A program made the position numbers and the translations under genes. The notes under the pieces were generated by a model. It was not told where the DNA came from. It ran no database searches and saw nothing but the letters and a program-made list of their open reading frames with translations. DNA of 64,000 bases from Bog-756 sp963812885 (lineage in GTDB: Bacteria; Actinomycetota; Acidimicrobiia; Acidimicrobiales; RAAP-2): contig CAWEWZ010000008.1 of assembly GCA_963812885.1 (NCBI GenBank), forward strand, positions 1 through 64,000, read 5' to 3'. Shown one piece after another: positions 27,908 to 35,298 of this stretch (positions are counted from its first letter, which is position 1; each line of letters opens with the position of its first letter).

Positions 27908-28395
27908 AGGCACCACGGTGGCCAGAGGGGTGACACCCGACGAGGTGTTCGACTTCGTGCTCGACCCGGCTCAGTACACCAAGGCCGATACCAAGATGGT
28001 CTGGGTGACCAAGTTGGCCGACACGCCCGACGGGATGCTGGCTCGAGAAGACGGGAAGTTCCTCGGCCGTTTCCCCGGGTCGGTGATCACCCGCTACCGC
28101 TGGGAGCGGCCCCGCTCGATCGACGTCACGCTGGAGCACGGAGTACCCCGTCACCTCCACGCCTGGTTCGAGATCGAGGCCGTGGACGGCGGGACCCGGA
28201 TCCGCCACGTCGAGGAGCTCGACCTCGGTCACGGTCCGCTGGGGTGGCTCCACGACCGGGTGGCTGGCAAGTGGTTCTCCCGCTCGGTGGACACCGAGGT
28301 GGCCGAGATCGGCCGGCTGCTCGAGTCCGGCGAACGTGGCCGGGCCGTCTCTCGGGGCCGACGAAGACCGGCCCGAGCCCGGCGCCGACGGCTGA
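27894..28395 (+). CDS. SRPBCC-fold (polyketide cyclase/START-like) protein
   Basis: About 165 residues: MVRGEGTTVARGVTPDEVFD, then VLDPAQYTKADTKMVWV, SVITRYRWERPRSIDVTLEH and GTRIRHVEELDLGHGPLGWL, the strand-and-helix pattern of the SRPBCC superfamily, which binds hydrophobic ligands. The open frame continues into basic, Arg-rich sequence to 28733; a one-base change near 28365 gives GADEDRPEPGADG and a stop TGA at 28393-28395, much more natural. It overlaps the SDR gene by 14 bases, so the HAD, SDR and SRPBCC genes form one unit. Confidence 0.72.
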
Positions 28396-28554
28396 CTCGG
28401 GTCAGAGCCTGGCGGGGCTCGGCCGTGTCGGTCGGATCGGCGACCGCACGCTATCGGCCCCGACCGAGGACGATGACTCGCGGCGGTGAGACGGGTCCCA
28501 ACCGTTTGGTGCCGGCCAGACCCGCCCGACCGTCATTCCGTTACGCTTTACGAC

Positions 28555-29248
28555 GTGCAAGAAGTTGGCCGCCTGCTGGCCTCCGGCCGCGACGCCGACA
28601 TCTTCGAATTCGGACCGGACCTGGTCCTGCGCCGGTCGCGGAATGGTCGATCCCTCGAGGCGGAGGCCCGGGTCATGGAGTATCTCCGGGTGCACGGCTA
28701 TCCGGTCCCGGCGGTACAGGAGCTGGCCGATAACCAGTCCAACCTCATCATGGAGCGGATCCACGGTCCGTCGATGGTGGACTACCTGAGCAGGCATCCA
28801 TGGACGATCCGCCGCCAGGGGCACATCCTGGCCGCCCTTCATCATCAGCTGCATCAGGTGCCTCCGCCCGATCTTCCTACCTGCCGTGCCCATCGGGCAG
28901 GGTGACGCATTCCTCCATTTGGACCTTCATCCGCTCAACGTGATGATCGGTCCGACCGGGCCGGTGGTCATTGACTGGACCAACGCAGGTCGGGGCGATC
29001 CCTCCGTCGACGTGGCCCTGGCCTACCTGCTCATGTCCTCCGGACAGGTACCGACCAATCATGTGGAGGGGCTGGTGATCGGCATGGGCCGTCGGGTCCT
29101 GACCAGCAGCTTCCTGAGCCGGTTCGATCGGGACCCGATCCGAGCACGGATGAGGGAGTGCGCCGAGTGGAAGGCCCACGACCAGAACATGTCGGCACAG
29201 GAGATCGCATCGATGCGACGGATCGCCGCCAAAGCTGATCCGACTTGA
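28555..29248 (+). CDS. aminoglycoside-phosphotransferase-like kinase (frameshifted)
   Basis: About 230 residues of the APH/choline-kinase fold. VGRLLASGRDADIFEFGPDL stands for the nucleotide loop, RSLEAEARVMEYLRVHGYPV follows, and the catalytic loop is AFLHLDLHPLNVMIGPTGPV with H-x-D-x-x-x-x-N and VVIDWTNAGRGDPSVDVALA giving the Mg Asp. The frame changes near 28882. GTG 28555 gives VQEVGRLLASGRDA. The fold phosphorylates small molecules; a resistance role cannot be inferred. No partner gene is coupled to it. Confidence 0.78.
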
Positions 29249-29272
29249 CCGGACGTCGACCCGGCCGAGGCC

Positions 29273-29697
29273 ATGGGTAAGATCGGCCGCTTGTCAGAAC
29301 GAGATCTCCAGGCCATGCTGCGCACCCTCTCGATCGAACGGAGACCCGGCTCGTTCTGTTTCGTCGACCAGGACCAGGTCCCTCCCGGAGCAGTCGTCCA
29401 TGCCACCGTGGCCGAGTCCGAAGGCACGACGGCAGTATCGACAGATCGTCCTCGAGCACCCGGGCCGAGGCTCCGGAATTCGTGGCTGCATGGCTCACGG
29501 TCGAGGTGCATTCCTCGCTCGAGGCGGTCGGGCTCACCGCGGCACTCTCAGGGGCGTTGGCGAAGGCCGGAATCCCCTGCAATGTGCTGGCCGGTCTCCA
29601 CCACGACCACCTGCTGGTGCCGGAGTCCAATGCCGACCTGGCCATCGAGGTCCTGCGCGGACTGCGAGAGGACAATGCGGGTGTCGAGCACGGATGA
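29273..29697 (+). CDS. ACT-domain protein (frameshifted)
   Basis: About 140 residues. The N-terminal part LSERDLQAMLRTLSIERRPG then GSFCFVDQDQVPPGAVVHAT resembles the first half of bacterial ACT-domain proteins of the CASTOR/DUF2241 type, and the second half AAWLTVEVHSSLEAVGLTAA with GALAKAGIPCNVLAGLHHDH and LLVPESNADLAIEVL is a clear ACT repeat. The frame changes near 29435. Such proteins are predicted to bind amino acids. It follows the kinase gene by 25 bases on the same strand, so cotranscription is likely. Confidence 0.72.
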
Positions 29698-29712
29698 ATC
29701 AGCACGGACGAA

Positions 29713-29971
29713 TCAGGGCGGTCGGATCAGGGCGGTCGGCCGAGTGTCGTGTGGTCGGTCACCAAGGTCGGGCCGGGACGAGGCGCAGGGGTAGCAGTAC
29801 CGGTTGAGGTCGCTCTCCAGTGGGAACACCTGATACCGGACGATCTGCCTGCCGCACCGGCAGGTGGCCGTGGGATGGTCGAACGGTTTGGCGTGCCTCG
29901 TCGGGTAGCCAGTCCGCCAACGGTACGAGCAGACTCGGTGTGGGTGGATCGATGAGTTCGAGCACGGTCAT
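29713..29971 (-). CDS. small zinc-ribbon protein (frameshifted)
   Basis: A short protein of about 86 residues. The first part MTVLELIDPPTPSLLVPLAD is in one frame; after a change near 29885 the other frame reads ATCRCGRQIVRYQVFPLES and NRYCYPCASSRPDLGD, with Cys-x-Cys-Gly and Cys-x-x-Cys spaced like a zinc ribbon, ending at TGA 29713. No longer frame explains both parts, so I read it as one gene. Function unknown; such ribbons are found in small regulators and RNA-binding proteins. Confidence 0.5.
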
Positions 29972-30151
29972 GGTTTCGTCAAGCAGCTGATCGGGGCTCT
30001 GCTTGCCTCCCTCACGGCCATTCTGCGGGGTGCGCTATGGAGCGGCCTGGTTCAAAACATAGGGCCAGCTGTGAATCGAGCCTCTGTCGCTGGAACCGTT
30101 GACACTCGCCTGGTCGTTCGAGCACGGCTGGGAACCGCAGTCAGTCCACGA

Positions 30152-30676
30152 TCACCCTTCGGTCGACGCCAAACGGCGGACCGCTGTGGCCCGGTCGTCC
30201 TCGTCGAACAGATCGGCCCATCTGGCCTGCTGGATTTCGCCTTCCAAGGTGAGCTCCGGATGGCCCTGGTCAACCAGCCATCGGGTCACCGGAAGCACCC
30301 CGTAGTCGGCGAGGATCGCCTTGGCGGCTGCGACCGCCCCCATCTCGTTGATGAGTCCCACCCAGACGAAGGGGTCGAAACCCAGACTCCTGATCTGGCT
30401 GATCAGCTCCCGACATCGACTCTGGAATCGTCCCTCGAGTGCCGTCCCATCGGCCGGTGTGGCCACGGGGGCGCCTCTCGGGCTGGCCGCCGGTTCGAAC
30501 GGCGCCGATGGGCCGACGTGGAGCGTGCGCCCGCAGGCTCCGCAGTAGAAGATCTCCACCTGGGGCCGCACCCCGCCCGTGGAGGCGCCCGTGGACTCGA
30601 TCTGCTCGTGGACGAGGTTCTCCCGCAGGGAGTGCCTGCAGTCCGGGCATATCGGACCACCGCGTTCGGGTGACAC
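30152..30676 (-). CDS. zinc-ribbon protein of unknown function
   Basis: A 174-residue protein starting at GTG 30676 (MSPERGGPICPDCRHS). CPDC and CGACGR give a Cys4 zinc ribbon in the first 55 residues. The rest is helical: FVWVGLINEMGAVAAAKAIL and LDQGHPELTLEGEIQQARWA-type sequence with LFDEDDRATAVRRLA at the end, a pattern seen attached to various bacterial proteins that I cannot name. It lies alone, between the divergent Zn-ribbon gene and the PASTA gene, both on this strand. Confidence 0.62.
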   Translation of the reverse strand: MSPERGGPICPDCRHSLRENLVHEQIESTGASTGGVRPQVEIFYCGACGRTLHVGPSAPFEPAASPRGAPVATPADGTALEGRFQSRCRELISQIRSLGFDPFVWVGLINEMGAVAAAKAILADYGVLPVTRWLVDQGHPELTLEGEIQQARWADLFDEDDRATAVRRLASTEG

Positions 30677-30733
30677 GACGACCAGTGTGCCATTCCGTCG
30701 GCGGCGTCCCGAACGTTATTTGCCCATCCTCGA

Positions 30734-31477
30734 TCAGGAGCAGGAGAACGTGAGGGACACCGGTGAATCCTGGGGGACCTTCGATCCGGCGGCCGGTGCC
30801 TGCATCGTCACGCGAGCCTTGGTTGCGTCCGATCCGCAGCGGGCGGGATTGGCCATGGAGTTGGTCAGGCCGGCAGATTGGATGACCAGGAGCGCCTGGT
30901 AGACGCCAAGGCCGACGACATTGGGCACCGTCTCGGTCGCCCCGGCTGCGGGCGGGGGCGCGTCCCCGTTGGAGATGGCGAGGCTCACGACTCCTCCCCG
31001 AGGGACCTGGCTCCCGGAAGACGGGGACTGCGAGATCACCGAAGCGGTGGGTCGACGACTTCTCACGAAGTCGAAGTGCAGGGTGACACCGGCGGCGCGA
31101 GCCTCCCTGTCCAGGGACGGAAGACCGGCGCCGACAAAGTTGGGGACGGTCACGGTGCGGCTGACGGGGACGGTGGTGCGGGTCGTTGGTGACGACCGAC
31201 CGTGGGCGATCTGTCGGCCCACAAAGAAGATTCCGACGGCGATGATGACGACGCAGGCAGCGAGGGCCAACACCTTCACGTCGAGCCACGGCGCACGGCG
31301 GGTTGCCGGCCCCGAGGCGCTCGGCACCAGCTGATCCGTGCTTCCCGTCGGATCGGCAGGTGATCGACCGAGCCCCTCATGACCGGATCGGGGGCGGTCC
31401 GGATTGGCCAACGGGGTGGCCTCGGCAAGTTCCCCGAGGGCATCCTTCAGCCGGCTCTCCACTTCGACGTCGTTCAT
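30734..31477 (-). CDS. PASTA-domain single-pass membrane protein, probable partner/anti-sigma of the upstream ECF factor
   Basis: A 247-residue protein. A cytoplasmic part of about 70 residues (MNDVEVESRLKDALGELAEA) is followed by one transmembrane helix VLALAACVVIIAVGIFFVGR near residue 76-95, a Ser/Thr linker and two PASTA repeats, TVPNFVGAGLPSLDREARAA and TVPNVVGLGVYQALLVIQSA. PASTA domains bind peptidoglycan or beta-lactam-like ligands. Start ATG 31477 overlaps the sigma stop by four bases. No zinc-binding anti-sigma motif (HxxxCxxC) is present. A sensory membrane partner that tethers the sigma factor is the likely role, an inference. Confidence 0.78.
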   Translation of the reverse strand: MNDVEVESRLKDALGELAEATPLANPDRPRSGHEGLGRSPADPTGSTDQLVPSASGPATRRAPWLDVKVLALAACVVIIAVGIFFVGRQIAHGRSSPTTRTTVPVSRTVTVPNFVGAGLPSLDREARAAGVTLHFDFVRSRRPTASVISQSPSSGSQVPRGGVVSLAISNGDAPPPAAGATETVPNVVGLGVYQALLVIQSAGLTNSMANPARCGSDATKARVTMQAPAAGSKVPQDSPVSLTFSCS

Positions 31478-31935
31478 CCCGCGATCTCCCTCTTCAGGCG
31501 TTCCAAGCCTCGTGACGCCAGCGTCTTGACCGTCCCGGGGCGGCAACCGAGCGCCTCAGCGATCTCGGCCTCGGACCAGTCGGCCCAATACCGCATGACC
31601 AGGGCGGCCCGTTGCCGGTAGGGCAACGAGAACAGCACGTCGATGACCTCGGAGGCACCGAGGGAGAGGGGCCTGGGCGACGGCAGCGCACGATGCGCCC
31701 TCCGCTCTCGCCCCAGTCGACGCTCACGGTCGTGGCACAGGTGCACCACGGTGGTCCGGAGATAGCCGCCCGGGTTTTCGAGAACGGTGATCCGGCCCTG
31801 AAGTCGGGCGAATGCTTCCTGGACCACGTCCTCGGCGTCTTCGGTGCTGCCCGTCAGGGCATGGGCCAGTCGGACCATGCCGGCATACTCGACCCGATAG
31901 AGGCTGACGAATGGATCGCGCTCCTCCTCGCTCAC
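31474..31935 (-). CDS. ECF RNA polymerase sigma factor (SigE-family type)
   Basis: A 153-residue sigma factor with regions 2 and 4 only. Region 2: LYRVEYAGMVRLAHALTGST and DAEDVVQEAFARLQGRI; region 4: VLFSLPYRQRAALVMRYWAD followed by SEAEIAEALGCRPGTVKTL, the helix-turn-helix that reads the -35 box. GTG 31935 is chosen because AGGA sits 7 bases upstream; ATG 31965 is an alternative with no ribosome site. Its stop overlaps the PASTA gene start, and the pair would be cotranscribed. A GTGGGT repeat lies in its 5' region. Confidence 0.88.
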   Translation of the reverse strand: MSEEERDPFVSLYRVEYAGMVRLAHALTGSTEDAEDVVQEAFARLQGRITVLENPGGYLRTTVVHLCHDRERRLGRERRAHRALPSPRPLSLGASEVIDVLFSLPYRQRAALVMRYWADWSEAEIAEALGCRPGTVKTLASRGLERLKREIAG

Positions 31936-32050
31936 ATTCGTATCCTGACCGACGGGTCCACACACATCTACACCGACGACGGAGCGGGCTCCCCGGTTGC
32001 ATCGAATCTGGAAACGGTCTTCCGACCGCCCCGTCTCGGCTTGCAGGCGT

Positions 32051-32126
32051 TGGGTGGCGGCGTGGGCGTGGGGGTGGCGTGGGTGTGGGTGTGGGTGTGG
32101 GTGTGGGTGTGGGCGGTCGTGTGGGC
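32051..32126. repeat. G-rich hexanucleotide repeat (GTGGGT) upstream of the sigma gene
   Basis: Five exact GTGGGT units at 32079-32108, embedded in a G-rich run from about 32051 to 32126. On the plus strand there are many GGG runs separated by three or fewer bases, enough to form G-quadruplexes. The run lies between the membrane-anchored protein's stop (32182) and the sigma factor's start, on the sigma gene's template side. Copy number is prone to change by slippage. Confidence 0.8.
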
Positions 32127-32181
32127 GGTCATCGTCCAGGTCGTGCCGTGGTGATTGTCACCCCAGAGCCAGCCCAGTGAG

Positions 32182-33138
32182 TCAGCTGATCGGTGCCAGC
32201 TTCTTGATCGTGACGCTCGACGAGGTCGAATCGACGAATCCGGGTGTCCCCGTGAAGCTGACGCGGGCATCGGCGTCCCGGTCACACCAGGCACGTCCTC
32301 CTCCGAAGTCCTGGGGCTCCGATCGGGTGGCCGCACAAGTCTGTGGTCCGGCGATCTCGATGAGTCCCGTCTTCGCATGGAGGACGACATCCATGGCTCC
32401 TCGATGCACCTGGAGCGGTGGGCCCGGCGAATAGACGAGGAAGCCGCCCTTGGTGATGTGGGCATCGAACGAGCGCGCCCAAACGGTCTGCTCCCTCTCT
32501 GTCATCCGGGCCGTGTAGTCGCCCGAGTGAACGGCGTCCCGGACCAGAACGACCCATGGGCCGAAGGTGAAAGCCAAATAGTCTGCGGCCGGGTCACGGA
32601 AAGGCGGGGCGGCCTGATTGCCCGAGTAGTACGGGACGGCACCGCCGTTGGCACCCATATAGACGGCTAGCGGCTTACCGATGAAGATCGAATCGACGGC
32701 TCCGTAGTAGGGCGCCACATAGCTACTGCAACACTGGTCAGGACCCTTCGCTGCCGACCAGGCAATCTCTCCGCCGGCCGTCAGGCTCGCCCTTGCCAGT
32801 TGGAGGGAGGAGGGGTAGCTGAGGGCGAAACCCCGACCGTCAGGGATCCGAATGACCATTGTGGTCCGGCCTCCCCGGGTCGTCGTCGGTGGGACGAACC
32901 TGGGGAACGGCTGCTTCACGGTGGGACTTCCCACTCGGTCCGATCCGCCGACGGAGACAACGACGGTGAGCGCGAGCACCACGACCAGCGTCACGCACAG
33001 GGCCACCGCCCAGCGCCGGCGGTGCCTCCTGCGGGCCTCCCTGATCACTGCCCTGATCAGTGACTCGGGCGGCACTCGATCGCCCTCGACGGGCTCCTCT
33101 CGAGTCGGTGTCGGTTCGACCGACGTATCCGCCACCAT
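32182..33138 (-). CDS. membrane-anchored extracytoplasmic protein of unknown function
   Basis: A 318-residue protein starting MVADTSVEPTPTREEPVEGD at ATG 33138 (33156 is an alternative). A cytoplasmic segment with REARRRHRRRWAVALCVTLV is followed by a transmembrane helix LCVTLVVVLALTVVVSVGG near residue 50, leaving about 250 residues outside. The outside part has motifs GGRTTMVIRIPDGRGFALSY, QCCSSYVAPYYGAVDSIFIG and MTEREQTVWARSFDAHITKG but no domain I recognise. It is divergent from the GntR gene with start codons only 12 bases apart, so both are probably controlled by one operator. Confidence 0.7.
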   Translation of the reverse strand: MVADTSVEPTPTREEPVEGDRVPPESLIRAVIREARRRHRRRWAVALCVTLVVVLALTVVVSVGGSDRVGSPTVKQPFPRFVPPTTTRGGRTTMVIRIPDGRGFALSYPSSLQLARASLTAGGEIAWSAAKGPDQCCSSYVAPYYGAVDSIFIGKPLAVYMGANGGAVPYYSGNQAAPPFRDPAADYLAFTFGPWVVLVRDAVHSGDYTARMTEREQTVWARSFDAHITKGGFLVYSPGPPLQVHRGAMDVVLHAKTGLIEIAGPQTCAATRSEPQDFGGGRAWCDRDADARVSFTGTPGFVDSTSSSVTIKKLAPIS

Positions 33139-33139
33139 G

Positions 33140-33164
33140 ATGGTGATACTATGCATGTTACCAT
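33140..33164. promoter_or_regulatory. divergent promoter/operator between the membrane protein and GntR genes
   Basis: ATGGT at 33140-33144 and ACCAT at 33160-33164 form inverted arms across a 15-base gap. GATACT (33145-33150) resembles a -10 element for the plus strand and TAGTAT on the other strand one for the minus. These lie so close to the start codons that leaderless transcripts are likely. The GntR protein may bind here and control itself. Confidence 0.5.
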
Positions 33165-33510
33165 GAAGGATGTCAAGCGAGACCGAGAGGACAATCTTCC
33201 GCTGCACGAGCACGTGGCCGCGGAGATCCGCCGCGACATCGTGAACGGTGACGTAAAACCGGGGCAACGGCTCCCCCCCGCGAAGGACATGGCCGCCGTG
33301 TTGGGCGTGCACCCGAACACCGTGCTGCGTGCGCTCCGGCTCCTTCGCGAGGAGGGAGTATTGGAGTTCCGGCGGGGCCGCGGCATCACCGTCTCCGGCG
33401 AGCCTGAGCAAGGTGTCGTCGTCGCCCACGCCAGGGAGTTGCTGGCCCTGGCGCGGAGGCACGGCCTGGCCCGGGAGGACGTCATACTCATGCTCCGGCA
33501 ACTGCCCTGA
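33151..33510 (+). CDS. GntR-family transcriptional regulator, YtrA-like
   Basis: A 119-residue protein: winged helix-turn-helix LHEHVAAEIRRDIVNGDVKP then GQRLPPAKDMAAVLGVHPNT, VLRALRLLREEGVLEFRRGR, with the recognition helix in VLGVHPNTVLRALR, and a short helical C-terminus (VAHARELLALARRHGLARED). The short length without effector domain is the YtrA subfamily, typically repressors of adjacent transport or stress genes. Starts at ATG 33151 or 33163. Likely autoregulated through the operator between it and the divergent membrane-anchored protein gene. Confidence 0.85.
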   Translation: MHVTMKDVKRDREDNLPLHEHVAAEIRRDIVNGDVKPGQRLPPAKDMAAVLGVHPNTVLRALRLLREEGVLEFRRGRGITVSGEPEQGVVVAHARELLALARRHGLAREDVILMLRQLP

Positions 33511-33529
33511 CGGAGGGGCGTCGCCGGGT

Positions 33530-33546
33530 GGCTCCGGTCCGGAGCC
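33530..33546 (+). terminator. GC hairpin GGCTCCGG-T-CCGGAGCC
   Basis: A perfect 8-bp inverted repeat with a single-base loop lies 20 bases past the GntR stop. No run of T follows, so it is a weak terminator candidate or a processed 3' end. Confidence 0.4.
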
Positions 33547-33796
33547 CTGTGCCGCCGAACGTGGGACATGGTCGGCAAATGAGCCGTTCGGATTGGTGGC
33601 GGCGTCCTTGCTGTCAGTCCTTTCGATGACCGACGAGATCCGATCGTGAGCAGAATCGGTGGTTGCTACGTACTCCACCTCAACTAGTCCCAAGTCCGTC
33701 AGCTGTCTGCCCGATTCGTCCTCGCCCTTCTGCTCGTCGAGCAGAGCGCGGGGAAGCCGGGCAGATTCTGACCCTGTCGCTAAAGGAGTGCAGGAC

Positions 33797-34315
33797 GTGC
33801 AGATCGACCCAGGTGACACCCTCATCAGAACTCGACCCGCCATGATCAGGAATCGACCCGCCACTTTCGTCTTCGCCGATGACACCGTGACGCCGCTGCC
33901 ACTGGCGATTGTGGGAGCGGGCCTCTTGGTGGCGGTGGCAATCATCCATCTTCAGGACCAGGGAGGACTCCTCGGAGGGGAATCGCCGCTTTGGTTGAAG
34001 TGGGGCTACTACCTGGTGGAACTCACAAGCCTCATCGCCGCCGCTTTGGTCATCCGAGGCAAGGTGTTCGGATGGGTTCTCGGACTCGGGGCGACGGCGG
34101 GCCCGATGGTCGGCTACTTGCTTTCGAGGTCGGTGGGGATCCCTACTTCTGGCGACTCGGGTGACATCGGGAACTGGGGCTATCTGCTCGGGACCGTGAG
34201 CCTCATCGTCGAAGGAGGGACCATACTTCTTTCCGCGGTCTGTCTCACGAGGCTGTCACGAGCCTGGCAGGCCTGCCCGGTCCGAACGAGTGAGGCTGCT
34301 GACCTGGTCGAATGA
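33797..34315 (+). CDS. small integral membrane protein
   Basis: A 172-residue protein starting at GTG 33797, eight bases after an AAAGGAG ribosome-binding site. After a polar N-terminus (QDVQIDPGDTLIRTRP) come four hydrophobic helices: LPLAIVGAGLLVAVAIIHLQ, WGYYLVELTSLIAAALVIRG, GWVLGLGATAGPMVGYLLSR and WGYLLGTVSLIVEGGTILLS. GYLLSRSVGIPTSGDSGDIG is a loop. I do not recognise a named family. It follows the GntR gene by about 290 bases. Confidence 0.7.
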   Translation: MQIDPGDTLIRTRPAMIRNRPATFVFADDTVTPLPLAIVGAGLLVAVAIIHLQDQGGLLGGESPLWLKWGYYLVELTSLIAAALVIRGKVFGWVLGLGATAGPMVGYLLSRSVGIPTSGDSGDIGNWGYLLGTVSLIVEGGTILLSAVCLTRLSRAWQACPVRTSEAADLVE

Positions 34316-34442
34316 TGCCGATCGACACCCCCGGAGCGAAGGCGGCGGAACTCAGGTCGACCGCCCGGCCCGGGAAGGTCGGGGACGGCCGGGGACGGCC
34401 GCCTGGGGGTTTATGGAGGTTCGTCGTGGGTATAGCCACCCC

Positions 34443-34715
34443 ATGTTCACCGTCCAGGAATCAGCCATCGATCTCGTCCGGCGACGCCTGGATACTCTCG
34501 GGGAGTTGCGCTCTACGACCGGCCTGACTTCAACGGAGGGTCGCCAGTACGAGGAACTCTGTGCGATGGAGAAGGTCTTGCTCACCAGGGTTCATCGGAA
34601 CGAGCCAGATCGGAAGATGACTTCTACCCTTGGACTGCAAGGGCGGATGAGGCGCGTCGGTTCCCAAGTGGTCGAGCGGTCACGTAGTCGTCGCGCCGAG
34701 GAGTCAGCGGCTTAA
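34443..34715 (+). CDS. small basic protein of unknown function
   Basis: A 90-residue protein, MFTVQESAIDLVRRRLDTLG at ATG 34443, ending ERSRSRRAEESAA. It is rich in Arg and Glu, possibly a helical hairpin, with no membrane segment. It lies 127 bases after the membrane protein gene. Function unknown. Confidence 0.5.
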   Translation: MFTVQESAIDLVRRRLDTLGELRSTTGLTSTEGRQYEELCAMEKVLLTRVHRNEPDRKMTSTLGLQGRMRRVGSQVVERSRSRRAEESAA

Positions 34716-35294
34716 CAGAGCCCTAGCGGCACAGGGTCCTGGTGGCTACTCCGGCGTCCTCGAGGCGACCGGCTTCGAGAATCCAGGCGGCGGCGCTATG
34801 CAGACCATTGAGCAACTCGGGCCCTCCGCACCCGAATGCTGTCGATCTACACGTTGAGACGGAACGTGGCCGGCGTGGGTTGTCAGGCGAGTCCGCCACA
34901 ATCAGTCCAGATCTCGGTGCAGCTAGTGCAGGACCACCGTGAACTCGAAGAAGGCGAAAATGGGTCCGCGAGCCCTGTGCTTGGGTCCAACACCTCAGCC
35001 GAGTCGAACAGGCTGTCCATAATGTCCACTTCCGCCGCCCGCAATTCGGTTGCAGCAGGGTAGGACGCCGTCTATTCGCGCCAAACTCAATCGAGCTTGG
35101 TGGCGCTTTCAGATCGATTCTGGCCAGTCCGACCGTTCGGCTGCGTTGTCGGATAGTCCCACATCGGTTGGGCCCGAGTTCCGCACTACGGGAGTTCCGG
35201 TTCCGGTCCGCCTTCCATCAGGACCCGTTTCCTTCCGACCTCTGACCAGCGCGGTGTTCCCCATTTCACAAAACGTTCACCGATCGTTCAATCT
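34716..35294. other. gene-poor stretch left of the IS element
   Basis: About 580 bases with no supported coding frame. It contains a degenerate copy of the ychF 3'-end sequence (34847-34865) and the left TTAG target-site duplication of the IS element next to it. GC is lower than in the flanking chromosome. Confidence 0.5.
34847..34865. other. degenerate att-like repeat A
   Basis: CTACACGTTGAGACGGAAC differs from the ychF 3'-end sequence at only two adjacent positions (17 of 19). It is in the same orientation as the copies at 38896 and 58571. It may be a remnant of an older integration at this site. Confidence 0.45.
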
Positions 35295-35298
35295 TTAG

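Noticed and set aside
28486..28554. Earlier start for the kinase at 28486
   Set aside because: The additional residues are Arg/Pro-rich and overlap the SRPBCC region; GTG 28555 gives the conserved start.
31936..31965. Earlier ATG start for the ECF sigma factor
   Set aside because: No ribosome-binding site precedes it, whereas GTG 31935 has AGGA at proper spacing.
32051..32126. Possible CRISPR array
   Set aside because: Units are only 6 bp with no spacers and no cas genes nearby.
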